Counted from the stretch's first letter, positions 8,971-17,550 are shown. The stretch: DNA of 64,000 nucleotides from an uncultured Alphaproteobacteria bacterium (GCA_902524245.1 CABZCN010000001.1:496001-560000), one strand, 5' to 3'. The notes: generated by a model not told the origin, from the letters alone. Made by a program: numbers and translations.

Positions 8971-10077
8971 ATGAAAAATAAAATACATAAATACGATTTT
9001 TTAATAGTTGGAGCAGGTCTCATTGGAACATTGACCGCTTTGGCATTACAAAAAAAAAATTTTAAAGTTTTGGTTATCGAAAATAAAAATAAAATACCAA
9101 TAGATAAGCGTACTTTAGCAGTAAATGCTAATTCAAAGGACTTTTTACAACAATTAGGAATTTGGAAAATACTTAAATCTAAACCTCAGCCAATTAATAA
9201 AATTATTATTAAAGACTATATTAATGCTGAGCCGCTTATTTTTACCAATTCGAAAGAAGCAATGGGAAATGTAATTTTTAATTCAGATTTGTTAAAAATA
9301 ACTTTAGCAAAATTGGAGAGTTTAAAGTTATTAAAAAAAAATATTAATTTGAATATAGACCAAATTTTACCTAGTAAGACTATATTAATTGATAAAGAAA
9401 AGTACCAATTTAAAAAAATAATACTAGGTGTTGGAAAAAATATTATTTCAAATCCATTATTCAAAAGGATGACTTTTGATAAAGGTCACTATTCTTATGT
9501 TGGTTTTTTTAAACATAATAAAAATCACAGAAATACTGCTTACGAAATATTTAACCAAGATGGTCCATTAGCTGTTTTGCCTACACCATATATCGATAAT
9601 AAAAAATCTACTTTTATTTTTTCCACTAGAAAAAAATTGTCTTTTTATTATTTACAATCTCTTATTATGAAAAATTTTGCTAATTCGCATGGGCAAATTA
9701 AAATGGATAAATCTATATATAAGTTTCCTATCAGACCTCATCTCCAACGAAATAACAAAAATTTTATTTTTATTGGCGATAGTCTTAAGTCGATACATCC
9801 AGTTGCAGGTCAGGGCTGGAATTTAGGAGTTAAAGATATACAAACTTTATGTAATTTAACTGATCAGTACCCCTTAGATTTTCAGGGTTTCAACTCAATT
9901 TATTATTCAAAGAGAATTGTTGAAAGTACACTATATCTTAGTTTTACATCTATATTGAACTCTCTCTATGAGAATAAAAAAATGATCAATCAAGGCATTA
10001 TTAAATTTGGTTATGAAAGCCTAAGATTATTGAAACCTCTGAGAGAATTATTTATAAAAAATGCTATGGGTAGGTAA
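8971..10077 (+). CDS. UbiH/UbiF-type FAD-dependent ubiquinone hydroxylase
   Basis: A 368-residue flavoprotein monooxygenase, probably one of the ring hydroxylases of ubiquinone synthesis. It shows the N-terminal dinucleotide fold 'FLIVGAGLIGTLTALAL', a 'DKRTLAVNANSKDFLQQLGIW' segment typical of UbiH/COQ6, and the second FAD motif 'FIFIGDSLKSIHPVAGQGWNLGVKDI' (about 265-290). It is divergent from ftsK (22 nt) and convergent with the LON-domain gene (3 nt). Which ring position it hydroxylates cannot be told. Confidence 0.88.
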   Translation: MKNKIHKYDFLIVGAGLIGTLTALALQKKNFKVLVIENKNKIPIDKRTLAVNANSKDFLQQLGIWKILKSKPQPINKIIIKDYINAEPLIFTNSKEAMGNVIFNSDLLKITLAKLESLKLLKKNINLNIDQILPSKTILIDKEKYQFKKIILGVGKNIISNPLFKRMTFDKGHYSYVGFFKHNKNHRNTAYEIFNQDGPLAVLPTPYIDNKKSTFIFSTRKKLSFYYLQSLIMKNFANSHGQIKMDKSIYKFPIRPHLQRNNKNFIFIGDSLKSIHPVAGQGWNLGVKDIQTLCNLTDQYPLDFQGFNSIYYSKRIVESTLYLSFTSILNSLYENKKMINQGIIKFGYESLRLLKPLRELFIKNAMGR

Positions 10078-10080
10078 AAG

Positions 10081-10743
10081 TTAATTAAGTTGATTTGGCT
10101 CTTTGTTGCTTACAACTTGGAATGTATTTAGATCAAGAATAGAGTTAATAGTATTAATTCGTGAGGCAATATTTGGGGACTCAAGGATTGCTTGTTTGTC
10201 AATTTTGTTAAAAGGCGCCAACATTGCTAAGGTTGACAGCAACTGCAAATTAGACGTCTCAGAAAGAACATCTTTATCTATATCTAGTTTTTTCATTTTA
10301 AAAAAATTTGTATATTTTTGAATCAAACTGCTTCTATCAACATTGGGTTCCATACTATCTAGATCCAAGAGGTAATCATTACAGTCAATAGAAGCTTGAT
10401 AATATCCGCCAGGAGTCAGATTTCTTTCTTGAAGAACAAAACGACAAACACCTTCAAGATTTAAAACTAATCTATAATCAGGTGTTTCTATATAGGATGT
10501 AATTTTACCTATGCAGCCCATTTGAAATAACTCATTATTATTATTCTTAGGTTGAATAATTCCAATCATTCTTGTGGTTTTCAAACTATCTAAAGTCATT
10601 TTGATATATCTCTCTTCAAAAATATTTAGAGGTAGCTTCCCAAATGGAAGTAATAAGACATTATCGAGTGGGAACAATGGGATAGATCGTGGTAGTTTTT
10701 TTGAGTCTACCTCAAATAATTTTTTAATAGAGTCTTCCATCAT
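10081..10743 (-). CDS. LON substrate-binding-domain protein
   Basis: A 220-residue protein consisting only of the N-terminal domain of Lon protease ('SIPLFPLDNVLLLPFGKLPLNIFEERY', 'MIGIIQP', 'CIGKITSYIETPDYRLVLNLEGVCRF'), without ATPase or protease parts. In alphaproteobacteria such proteins sit next to a thioredoxin-like gene, as here, where the start overlaps the cnoX stop by 4 nt (ATGA-type coupling). The role is presumed to be in protein quality control, but no biochemical role is certain. Confidence 0.87.
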   Translation of the reverse strand: MMEDSIKKLFEVDSKKLPRSIPLFPLDNVLLLPFGKLPLNIFEERYIKMTLDSLKTTRMIGIIQPKNNNNELFQMGCIGKITSYIETPDYRLVLNLEGVCRFVLQERNLTPGGYYQASIDCNDYLLDLDSMEPNVDRSSLIQKYTNFFKMKKLDIDKDVLSETSNLQLLSTLAMLAPFNKIDKQAILESPNIASRINTINSILDLNTFQVVSNKEPNQLN

Positions 10744-11609
10744 TTAAACATCATACTTGATAATTTCTTTCGAGCCTCAATAACATTTGGATCATTAAAA
10801 CCTAGCACATCAAAAAACTCTAAAAGCTTTTTTTTTGAAGCGCCATCATTCCATTTAGGGTCTTGCTCAAATAAAATTAATAGTTCATTAAATCCATTTT
10901 TTATTTCACTTGAATTTAAATAACTTTGAGCAACTTTAAATCGTAATTCCTTATTTTTTGGACTCAACTTAAGTTCTTCAATTAACTGTTCATGAGATGC
11001 ACCACTTTTTTCATTGTCCATATTATCAATAAGTTTTTTTATTTTTAGTATCTCCTCATTTACCAAAATGTCATCATCAAACGAATTAAACATCTCTTTA
11101 GCGTCCTCAAATCTCTTTAACTGTATTAAACACCTTAAAAAGCCAACAATTATCTTTGGATTAGCAGAGTCTATTCCTATTAGATTTTCATAACTTTTTA
11201 AAGACTCTTCAAATTTATTATCCTTAAATAACTTTTCTGCCTCGTCGATCAAGATCGGTACCTCATTTCCAGGTGTTGCATCAATCATCTTATTTACCAT
11301 TGCCTCAATTTTGCTTTCAGGTTGAGAGCCTTGGAAAGCATCTATCGGTTTGCCATCAACAAATCCATAAACAGTGGGTATTGATTGAATATTTAATTGT
11401 GATGAAATTCCTTGATTTTCATCAACATTGATTTTTGCGAGAATAATTTTACCATTTTTCTTTTTTACAACACTTTCTAAAACTGGTGTAAGTTGTTTAC
11501 ATGGTCCACACCAAGGGGCCCAAAAATCTACAATTACAGGAACGGTTTTAGACTTTTCAACAACCTCCTCTAAAAATTGATCCTGATTTATATCTATTAC
11601 GAAGTTCAT
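10740..11609 (-). CDS. cnoX: Thioredoxin-TPR co-chaperone (CnoX/YbbN family)
   Basis: A 289-residue fusion of a thioredoxin domain (about 1-110; 'FWAPWCGPCKQLTPVL' with an intact CxxC, and the cis-Pro segment 'IQSIPTVYGF') to a TPR-like tail (about 125-289). CnoX/YbbN holds oxidised or unfolded clients and hands them to GroEL. The full CGPC makes it likely to be redox-active, unlike E. coli CnoX, which has lost one cysteine. It is the first gene of a two-gene unit with the LON-domain gene and lies just upstream of the tRNA-Gly that borders the accessory region. Confidence 0.9.
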   Translation of the reverse strand: MNFVIDINQDQFLEEVVEKSKTVPVIVDFWAPWCGPCKQLTPVLESVVKKKNGKIILAKINVDENQGISSQLNIQSIPTVYGFVDGKPIDAFQGSQPESKIEAMVNKMIDATPGNEVPILIDEAEKLFKDNKFEESLKSYENLIGIDSANPKIIVGFLRCLIQLKRFEDAKEMFNSFDDDILVNEEILKIKKLIDNMDNEKSGASHEQLIEELKLSPKNKELRFKVAQSYLNSSEIKNGFNELLILFEQDPKWNDGASKKKLLEFFDVLGFNDPNVIEARKKLSSMMFK

Positions 11610-11676
11610 ACTAATATTTAAATGGTATCATAAGTATAAATTACAACAATTTTCCAATTAATTAATATCTTTTACC

Positions 11677-11705
11677 TTGATAGCTATTTAAAGGAAGTTT
11701 ATAAA
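11677..11705 (+). promoter_or_regulatory. Predicted sigma-70 promoter of tRNA-Gly
   Basis: TTGATA (11677-11682), a 17-bp spacer and TATAAA (11700-11705), placed 17 nt before the tRNA 5' end. Both boxes are one mismatch or less from consensus and the spacing is ideal. Confidence 0.75.
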
Positions 11706-11722
11706 ATAGTCTTTTAAATAAT

Positions 11723-11797
11723 GCGGGCGTAGCTCAGGGGTAGAGCGCAACCTTGCCAAGGTTGAAGTCGAGGGTTCGAATCCCTTCGCCCGCTCCA
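11723..11797 (+). tRNA. tRNA-Gly (anticodon GCC), CCA encoded
   Basis: All four arms fold by eye. The acceptor stem is GCGGGCG/CGCCCGC, the D arm GCTC...GAGC, the anticodon stem CAACC/GGTTG with loop TTGCCAA (anticodon GCC), and the T arm GAGGG-TTCGAAT-CCCTT. The discriminator is T, followed by an encoded CCA at 11795-11797. The 3' half of this gene, from the anticodon loop onward, recurs at 12839 and 14868, so the gene looks like the target of repeated site-specific integration. Confidence 0.97.
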
Positions 11798-11811
11798 ATT
11801 AAGAGTCTATT

Positions 11812-12672
11812 TTAATCAACAAATTTTAAACTAGGATTAACGTTGATGTCCACATCTTCTATAGAATTACCCCTTCTCACCTCATCATAATATACGATTT
11901 GTGTAGGTGTCTCTCCTTTGAAAGATGTGTAATTACTTATGAATGACTGATAAATACCGTGTTTAAAGTAAATTGACTTTGGCTCAAAAAATATTGGTGA
12001 CTCTGGGATTTTAACAATGTTATTCCCATCAACCCAAGCATCTATTCTCTTGTTTTCAAAATCTAAGCACAAAGAAATATCTGTCCATACACCTTTCATG
12101 CTTTCTAATGTTTTTAATTTATAATATTTTGATACATCTTTGACATTATCTCTAGAGCCACTTAGTTTATGCCAATTTAAGTACAAATTTCCTTTTCTAG
12201 CATCAATTTGAATCAACGGCGGGAATGAAGATAAACTATTTGCTTTTCCAGATGGACCGCCCTTTTGGTGTACCTGACCTAATGTAGTGCTAACTTTTTT
12301 AATATCAGTAAAATTATTAGATAATTTTATACTGTAACCATAACATTGTTTTCCAGATATTGGTTGATTTGGCTCTGATGAAAGTTCAATCCTTTGTCTA
12401 TCATTATCGCAGTCACTCCAATTTTCATCACCAAAACAATCACCGTTTCTAAGTTCAAATTTTTGATAATAGTCCCCACTTCGTGATTTTGAATTGTCCT
12501 CTATATAGCTAAAGTTATATTTATTTTGGCCCATATAATTTTTATGAAAAGTAAAACCACTATTTGTTGATTCTATAAACAATTTGCCATTTTGATCCAA
12601 AAGGAAATTATTAGCAAAAGCATAAGTTTTGAATACTAATAAAAAAAATATTATTTTAAATATCTCAACCAT
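11812..12672 (-). CDS. Secreted polysaccharide lyase (Polysacc_lyase, PF14099-like)
   Basis: A 286-residue protein with a signal peptide ('MVEIFKIIFFLLVFKTYAFA'). The core 'FELRNGDCFGDENWSDCDNDRQRIELSSE' and the later 'GVWTDISLCLDF', 'RIDAWVDGNNIVKIP' and 'IVYYDEVRRGNS' follow the jelly-roll layout of the heparin/glucuronan-lyase-like family. It would cut uronic-acid-containing glycan in the periplasm or outside the cell. It lies alone between the intact tRNA-Gly and the first tRNA fragment, so it may be the cargo of one integration unit. The substrate is not predictable. Confidence 0.78.
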   Translation of the reverse strand: MVEIFKIIFFLLVFKTYAFANNFLLDQNGKLFIESTNSGFTFHKNYMGQNKYNFSYIEDNSKSRSGDYYQKFELRNGDCFGDENWSDCDNDRQRIELSSEPNQPISGKQCYGYSIKLSNNFTDIKKVSTTLGQVHQKGGPSGKANSLSSFPPLIQIDARKGNLYLNWHKLSGSRDNVKDVSKYYKLKTLESMKGVWTDISLCLDFENKRIDAWVDGNNIVKIPESPIFFEPKSIYFKHGIYQSFISNYTSFKGETPTQIVYYDEVRRGNSIEDVDINVNPSLKFVD

Positions 12673-12751
12673 TGATAATTTAATTATTCTATTAATTTAT
12701 AGACATCGGAGTAAATTAGTAACATCATTTCACTATAAAAGTATCAGTTTA

Positions 12752-12776
12752 GGTGTTAAACAAGTTGTTCAACACC
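12752..12776. repeat. 25-bp imperfect palindrome
   Basis: GGTGTT-A-AACAA-G-TTGTT-C-AACACC: 11 of 12 pairs match around a single central G. It sits in the 288-nt gap between the lyase gene and the glycosyltransferase, 63 nt before the displaced tRNA-Gly fragment. It could be a regulator or recombinase site left by a mobile element. No T tract, so not a standard terminator. Confidence 0.55.
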
Positions 12777-12838
12777 AACTTTTCTAAAACCTCAATAGAT
12801 TAAATGTTAAAGAAGTAGAAGAAGAAACGACTTTATCA

Positions 12839-12883
12839 TTGCCGAGGTTAAAGTCGAGGGTTCAAATCCCTTCGCCCGCTCCA
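12839..12883 (+). repeat. Displaced tRNA-Gly 3' fragment 1 (putative att scar)
   Basis: 45 nt matching the tRNA-Gly gene from the anticodon loop (TTGCC) to the encoded CCA, with 3 mismatches. The 5' half of the tRNA is absent, so this cannot be a working tRNA. Its 18 nt ending at TTGCC resemble those of fragment 2 (AACnAnTTTnTnATTGCC) more than the real tRNA, as expected if both came from the attachment sites of related elements. Confidence 0.85.
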
Positions 12884-12960
12884 AAATTCAAACGTTTTAA
12901 TTCTCTTGTCGGTTAATGCTGGGATATAATTTTTTACAATAGTGACAGTTAGTATGCTTA

Positions 12961-13698
12961 TTAAATCCTTTTATCTAAAAAATAATTTAAAAGCGCCATT
13001 GTCTGTTCAATATAAATTTTCGATTTTGGACCTTTAAAGTGTAGTAATTGAGATCCACTCCTCATTATTTGTTCGAGTTTTTTTGGTGTTAAAATTTCTT
13101 TGATTTCATATTGATAGATTTTTGGATCTAATACTCCAAATTTTTTTAATTTCTCACGTGTTTCTAAAAATAAAGAATATTGATCCCCGTACCATCTATG
13201 AAATCTTTCTGGAAGTTTTAAACAAATTTCTAATAAATTTTTAAAAAAAAATTGCTGATTTCCTTTTGTTGCAATCGCACAAAATAAAAAAGGCATCACT
13301 TCGTTTGCTGTTTTATTGACAAATTCCTCATAGTGCTCAGGGTAATTATAATTAATTTTAAAATCTTTTAGCCTAGGAGATAAAAAAACATTTATATCTT
13401 CAATATTTGGAAGTGATAATTTATTTATAAAAACACAATCTGCATCACAAAAAAAAGTGTAATCAGTCTCAATTTCATAAAAAGCATACGATTGCAGTCT
13501 TGCAACCATAATCTTACTTGATAAATCAAATCTTTTTACAGAATTAACGCCTATAATTTCTTTAGTTTCGTGATTGGTTAACTGAACTACATTAATACTG
13601 TCACCCATCGTTAATCTTATTGATTGAACCAAAAACTGAGGTATTTCGATCTTGTTACCTATCCAAAAAAAGCAAATTGTTTTATTTATTTTATTCAT
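12961..13698 (-). CDS. GT-A fold glycosyltransferase-like protein
   Basis: A 245-residue soluble protein. 'YTFFCDADCVFINKL' (about 83-97) carries a DxD-type metal/nucleotide-sugar motif. 'FHRWYGDQYSLFLE' and the C-terminal 'LLHFKGPKSKIY' match the acceptor-side Asp and terminal His-Lys-Gly pattern of GT8-like enzymes. It probably adds a sugar to a surface glycan. It is divergent from the FkbM methyltransferase gene with 13 nt between starts, inside the block bounded by the two tRNA fragments. Confidence 0.68.
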   Translation of the reverse strand: MNKINKTICFFWIGNKIEIPQFLVQSIRLTMGDSINVVQLTNHETKEIIGVNSVKRFDLSSKIMVARLQSYAFYEIETDYTFFCDADCVFINKLSLPNIEDINVFLSPRLKDFKINYNYPEHYEEFVNKTANEVMPFLFCAIATKGNQQFFFKNLLEICLKLPERFHRWYGDQYSLFLETREKLKKFGVLDPKIYQYEIKEILTPKKLEQIMRSGSQLLHFKGPKSKIYIEQTMALLNYFLDKRI

Positions 13699-13711
13699 TT
13701 ATTATTTTTAG

Positions 13712-14542
13712 GTGGAGTCTAAAAACCCAATCAAAATTATCAATGAAATAAATAATTTAAAACTTAAAAATAAATATGATCACATTAATGTTATGAAATT
13801 AAGATCATTACCAAGTTTTGACGGTATTGCAGAGTTTAAATTTAAAAGTTTTTCTTTTTATATGCTCAATATTGCAAAAGACGATGGCGTAGTTTTAAAA
13901 TATTTGTGGAGAGATAAGTATGAAAAAACATCTTTAAATTTATGGTATGAGATCACAAGAGGTGAGGGATTTAGCATAGACGTAGGTGCCCACACTGGCA
14001 TTTATTCAATTATTGGTAGCATCAATAAAAAATTACCACACGTGGTTTCCATTGAACCGCATTTTCTTAACTATGCAAGATTATTAGATAACTTAAAAAT
14101 CAATTCTTTGAGTGCGAAACACTGTTTTCTTGCAGCTGCGTCAAGCCAAAATGGAACACTTAAATTTGATGCTTCTATTAACACCTATCACACCTCAGGT
14201 GGAAAAATTTCTGAGAAAGGTTCAACTTCTGTAAACTCAATAATGATAGATAATATTAATTTTTCAAAAAGAGTTGTAGCTATGAAAATTGACACAGAAG
14301 GGCATGAGTACAGTGTCTTATTGGGCGCACAAAAAACAATACAAATATATAAACCCGAAATACTTTTTGAGATCAATAGTGAAAGCTTTAATTCATGCAC
14401 AAATTTATTGAAGAAATATGGTTACAATTTTTATTATATTAATGAAGAAAATGAAAAAATTGTTCCCGTAAATAAATTTGATGAAAGTCTATTAAAAGAT
14501 GAAGGTTCAAATTGTTTAGCATCTTTAAAAAATCGTACATAG
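13712..14542 (+). CDS. FkbM-family SAM-dependent methyltransferase
   Basis: A 276-residue protein. 'GFSIDVGAHTGIYSIIGS' (about 90-107) is the SAM-binding motif I. 'VVSIEPHFLNYARLLDNLKIN' and 'VVAMKIDTEGHEYSVLLGA' complete the FkbM signature. These enzymes O-methylate sugars or polyketides; here a surface-glycan sugar is likely. The start is GTG at 13712, with the next in-frame ATG about 30 residues later. The 3' flank is a 374-nt gene-poor stretch with decayed sequence and tRNA fragment 2. Confidence 0.88.
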   Translation: MESKNPIKIINEINNLKLKNKYDHINVMKLRSLPSFDGIAEFKFKSFSFYMLNIAKDDGVVLKYLWRDKYEKTSLNLWYEITRGEGFSIDVGAHTGIYSIIGSINKKLPHVVSIEPHFLNYARLLDNLKINSLSAKHCFLAAASSQNGTLKFDASINTYHTSGGKISEKGSTSVNSIMIDNINFSKRVVAMKIDTEGHEYSVLLGAQKTIQIYKPEILFEINSESFNSCTNLLKKYGYNFYYINEENEKIVPVNKFDESLLKDEGSNCLASLKNRT

Positions 14543-14601
14543 TACATCTATAATAGTTTTAATTAGTTTTCTTTTAATTAATTTTACTTATTCTTTAAAA
14601 A

Positions 14602-14700
14602 CTAATTAGGCGATTCCTTCATTTTTTGTAACTTTTTTTCCAATTTACAGTATATCTTGCTCCAACCGTATAAAGATAAGTTTACATGCCATTCTGATAA
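14602..14700 (-). pseudogene. Possible C-terminal remnant of an unknown gene
   Basis: On the minus strand a 32-codon frame ending in TAG at 14602 reads 'LSEWHVNLSLYGWSKIYCKL'... then a Lys-rich tail. It has no start and is cut by a stop upstream. It looks like a protein C-terminus but is too short to place, and chance is possible. Confidence 0.25.
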
Positions 14701-14867
14701 TCACCATATAGGAATTACCCTTCCCCCAACTCAAACAAGGGATTAATAAAAATAAAATTTTCATACAAATTTTTTTTACTATGTTTGCGATAGATGTTTA
14801 ATACAAAAAAATTAAAAACTATAATAAAATAAACGTGAAAAGCGGAGTAGAGATAACTATTTTGTTA

Positions 14868-14893
14868 TTGCCAAGGTTGAAGTCGAGGGTTCG
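14868..14893 (+). repeat. Displaced tRNA-Gly 3' fragment 2 (putative att scar)
   Basis: A 26-nt perfect match to the tRNA-Gly gene (TTGCCAAGGTTGAAGTCGAGGGTTCG), continuing as a degenerate copy to about 14912 (about 11 of 19 further bases match). The stop of the next minus-strand gene lies only 23 nt beyond the perfect part. Confidence 0.8.
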
Positions 14894-14916
14894 TATCGCC
14901 TCAACTGCTAGAGTCG

Positions 14917-16368
14917 CTAAAGTAAGTAATTTAATTCACCTTGAAGTCTCAAGATTACATCTTCCCAATTATTTCTTTTTTTTTGTCTTATTATAATCAT
15001 ATTTTTATACCATTGTGGTGTATTAAAATCCTCGCTTGACCAACGCCAATCAGCTGCTTTTGAAAGTAAGAGATATGTTTTCTTGTTCATTGAGCCGGCA
15101 AGATGAATTAACGACGTATCAATAGATACTACGAGGTCCATATTTTGCACTATGGCGCTAGTATCCTCAAAGTCATTCCATTGTGAATTGTCACCTAAAT
15201 AGACTATATCATTTGTCTTTTTCAATATTTTTTTATCATCTTCGTATATGTCTTTTTGAATAATAAATAATCTAAAATATTTTGTTAATGGCAAAAAATG
15301 CTTCAGGTCAATCTTTCTTCTATTTTCATTAATTTGATTAACATTTCCTGAAATTGCAATTCCTATATTTTTTTTATCTTTTGATAGAGATAAAATATTT
15401 CTCCACAAACTAACCTTTTCATTATCACTTTTAAAATATTGGTTGAGTGATTGAATATCGTTTGCTTTAATATCAAATAGATACGGTAAAGACATTACAG
15501 GGCATTGAAAATCAAAATTATTTTTAGATGCATCCCCAGTAATTTCACAATTAAATTGCCTTTTTAAAAAAGCTATTAAAGGTTTTTGTACCTCAAACGT
15601 TACCTGAGCACCTGATTTAATCAATAAATTAACATACCTCGAAAATTGAATTGTGTCCCCTAATCCTTGTTCGTACCACACAAGAATATTTTTACCTGTT
15701 ACTGAATTTATAGAATCGAGACTTGCTATATTTTGATATCTTTTTTTTGTGGAATTTCTTGTAAGCCATCTATATTCGTAATTTTTAAGCCCATCTTTAT
15801 AGTTTTGCATTGATAGCTGACATAATGATAATGCGTGTATTGAGTCATATTCTTTTGGATCTATAGAAATTGCTTTATTTAGAAATAATATTGCCTCCTC
15901 ATAATTACCTTCAACTTCATTAATTGAACCTAAATTATAGAAAACTACTGATCTATTATTATTTATTTTTAGAGATTCCTTAAAATAATATATTGCTTTT
16001 TTGTAATCACCTAATTTTCTATAGGTTACACCAATGTTGACAAGACCATCATAGTTTTTTGGATTAATTAGGAGTGACCTCTCGAAAAAATCTAAGGCTG
16101 CAGAAAATTTTTTTAAACTATAATTTATAATCCCCATATAAATTAATCCTAGTTCACTGTTTTTATTTAAATTAAAAAGTCTCTCTGAAAATTTAAGGGC
16201 GTCTTTGAATTTTTTTTGTTCAATTAAAACTGGTATCAGATAAGTATATATATTTAAATTAGCTGGGTAGCGTCTTACGAGACCTAAAAAGATGTCTTCA
16301 GCATTTAAATAATCTTTATTTTTTAGACAATTTATTCCCTTTTTTATTTGCTCTAAAACTTCAGTCAT
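14917..16368 (-). CDS. TPR protein with GT9-like glycosyltransferase domain
   Basis: A 483-residue protein. Residues about 1-200 form TPR repeats ('AALDFFERSLLINPKNYDGLVNIGVTYRKLGDYKKAIYYFKESLKIN' type; several units). Residues about 225-483 resemble a heptosyltransferase-like GT-B domain: 'NILVWYEQGLGDTIQFSRYVNLL' (acceptor-side Gly loop), 'NIGIAISGN', 'DLVVSIDTSLIHLAGSMNKKTYLLL' (nucleotide-sugar site). Such fusions are common in marine bacterial glycan clusters. The substrate is unknown. It shares architecture with the 18266 gene, so the two are probably paralogues. Confidence 0.82.
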   Translation of the reverse strand: MTEVLEQIKKGINCLKNKDYLNAEDIFLGLVRRYPANLNIYTYLIPVLIEQKKFKDALKFSERLFNLNKNSELGLIYMGIINYSLKKFSAALDFFERSLLINPKNYDGLVNIGVTYRKLGDYKKAIYYFKESLKINNNRSVVFYNLGSINEVEGNYEEAILFLNKAISIDPKEYDSIHALSLCQLSMQNYKDGLKNYEYRWLTRNSTKKRYQNIASLDSINSVTGKNILVWYEQGLGDTIQFSRYVNLLIKSGAQVTFEVQKPLIAFLKRQFNCEITGDASKNNFDFQCPVMSLPYLFDIKANDIQSLNQYFKSDNEKVSLWRNILSLSKDKKNIGIAISGNVNQINENRRKIDLKHFLPLTKYFRLFIIQKDIYEDDKKILKKTNDIVYLGDNSQWNDFEDTSAIVQNMDLVVSIDTSLIHLAGSMNKKTYLLLSKAADWRWSSEDFNTPQWYKNMIIIRQKKRNNWEDVILRLQGELNYLL

Positions 16369-16585
16369 ATATTTTTAAAATCTTGACAAAATTAATTATA
16401 TTAATCAACTTTAACTTTTACAGGATATATAAGCTATAAAACTTAATTTGTTTTAAAATATTATTTTTCGTTATATTAATTTTAGCAACGAATTTTCTAA
16501 TTAAATAAATATGACGTTTGAGATTTAAAATCAATTCTTGTAATATCAATTTGAATTATAAGCATCTTATACAACAAATTAGAAT

Positions 16586-17386
16586 ATGTTAGTTGACCTT
16601 GAAAAAAAGAAATTACAGTTTTCTTCAGAGTCTAGTATAAATAAAGCCATAGTGATATGCTCACATGAGAGAAGTGGCACTCACTTTTTAATGAATTCAA
16701 TTGCTTATAACTCGAATTATTCAGTTGAACCATTTATTAATTTTGATTACCTACCATTAGGAGATATAGTAAATTTTCACAAACCAGATAATGTTCATAA
16801 TTTTATTGAAAAGATATCATATGTTGAAAAAGATAATATTAAATATGGTTTATCAAGTCTGATAAAATCCCATCATCCAGCATACATATTCAAAAATTGT
16901 TTTAATAGTGATGATATTATTTTTTTCTACATTCATAGGAATCCTATCGACACATTATTATCTTATTGGAATTTTATAAATCATTGGGATTGGCATGAAG
17001 GGCCTAAAGAAAAAAATCCTATAAACTTTGTTAAATCCATTCCGGAGGGACAAATGCAAAGGTACCAAAAAAAATCATATGATAGTATTTTTGTTAGATG
17101 GGCTAATCATGTAAGTGAGTGGGTCGAAATATCAAAGAAGTATAAAAACATATACCTAGTGAAATATCACGATCTTGATAATGATTTTGATAGAACAATG
17201 AATGATATACTTAACTTCGTAGGCTTAAGTTGTGAAAAAATAATAAGACCTCAAAAAAAGAACTATGTCTTGACAAATAAAATAAATATTCACGACAATG
17301 AATTAAAGAAATTTAAACACTTTATTAATTCAAGCTTGTCAGAATTTCCAATTTTAAGAGAATTTTATGAAAAAAAAAATTTCTGA
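16586..17386 (+). CDS. Sulfotransferase domain protein
   Basis: A 266-residue PAPS-dependent sulfotransferase. 'AIVICSHERSGTHFLMNSIA' (about 22-41) is the phosphosulfate-binding loop, and 'FFYIHRNPIDTLLSYWNFINHW' (about 113-134) carries the 3'-phosphate-binding Arg and Ser. 'IYLVKYHDL' matches the 'RYEDL' segment. It probably sulfates a surface glycan made by the surrounding transferases. Directly after its TGA, in the same frame, lies a methyltransferase-like C-terminal remnant, so its 3' side marks a recombination or decay point. Confidence 0.88.
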   Translation: MLVDLEKKKLQFSSESSINKAIVICSHERSGTHFLMNSIAYNSNYSVEPFINFDYLPLGDIVNFHKPDNVHNFIEKISYVEKDNIKYGLSSLIKSHHPAYIFKNCFNSDDIIFFYIHRNPIDTLLSYWNFINHWDWHEGPKEKNPINFVKSIPEGQMQRYQKKSYDSIFVRWANHVSEWVEISKKYKNIYLVKYHDLDNDFDRTMNDILNFVGLSCEKIIRPQKKNYVLTNKINIHDNELKKFKHFINSSLSEFPILREFYEKKNF

Positions 17387-17548
17387 GAATTATTTATTAT
17401 AACAAAAAAGACTTTAAGCGACGGAAGGAATGCTCATATTATTCAACAACTGTCTAGGTGGTGGCTGTTAAAACTTTGTAAATTTTTTAATGTTGAGTTT
17501 TTAAAAAATACCAAAAGTGGATTTATTGTTTTGTGTAAAGCTATATAA
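17387..17548 (+). pseudogene. Remnant C-terminus of a SAM-methyltransferase-like protein
   Basis: Directly in frame after the sulfotransferase TGA are 53 codons that read as protein: 'TKKTLSDGRNAHIIQQLSRW', then 'WLLKLCKFFNVEFLKN', ending 'GFIVLCKAI' and TAA. The pattern, a final beta-strand pair closing on 'SGFIVLCK', is that of the end of a class I methyltransferase. There is no start codon or SAM motif. It is either a decayed gene or the tail of a once-fused domain. Confidence 0.5.
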
Positions 17549-17550
17549 AA

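Larger units (their letters stand above)
14543..14916. other. Gene-poor stretch with decayed sequence
   Basis: No intact gene. It contains a possible minus-strand C-terminal tail (14602-14700) and the second tRNA-Gly fragment (14868-14893). The rest is very AT-rich with no terminator or promoter that I can support. The whole stretch reads like a junction between successive insertions. Confidence 0.6.

Noticed and set aside
12839-12883. Second working tRNA-Gly gene
   Set aside because: Only the 3' half is present; there is no acceptor 5' strand or D arm, so it cannot fold as a tRNA.
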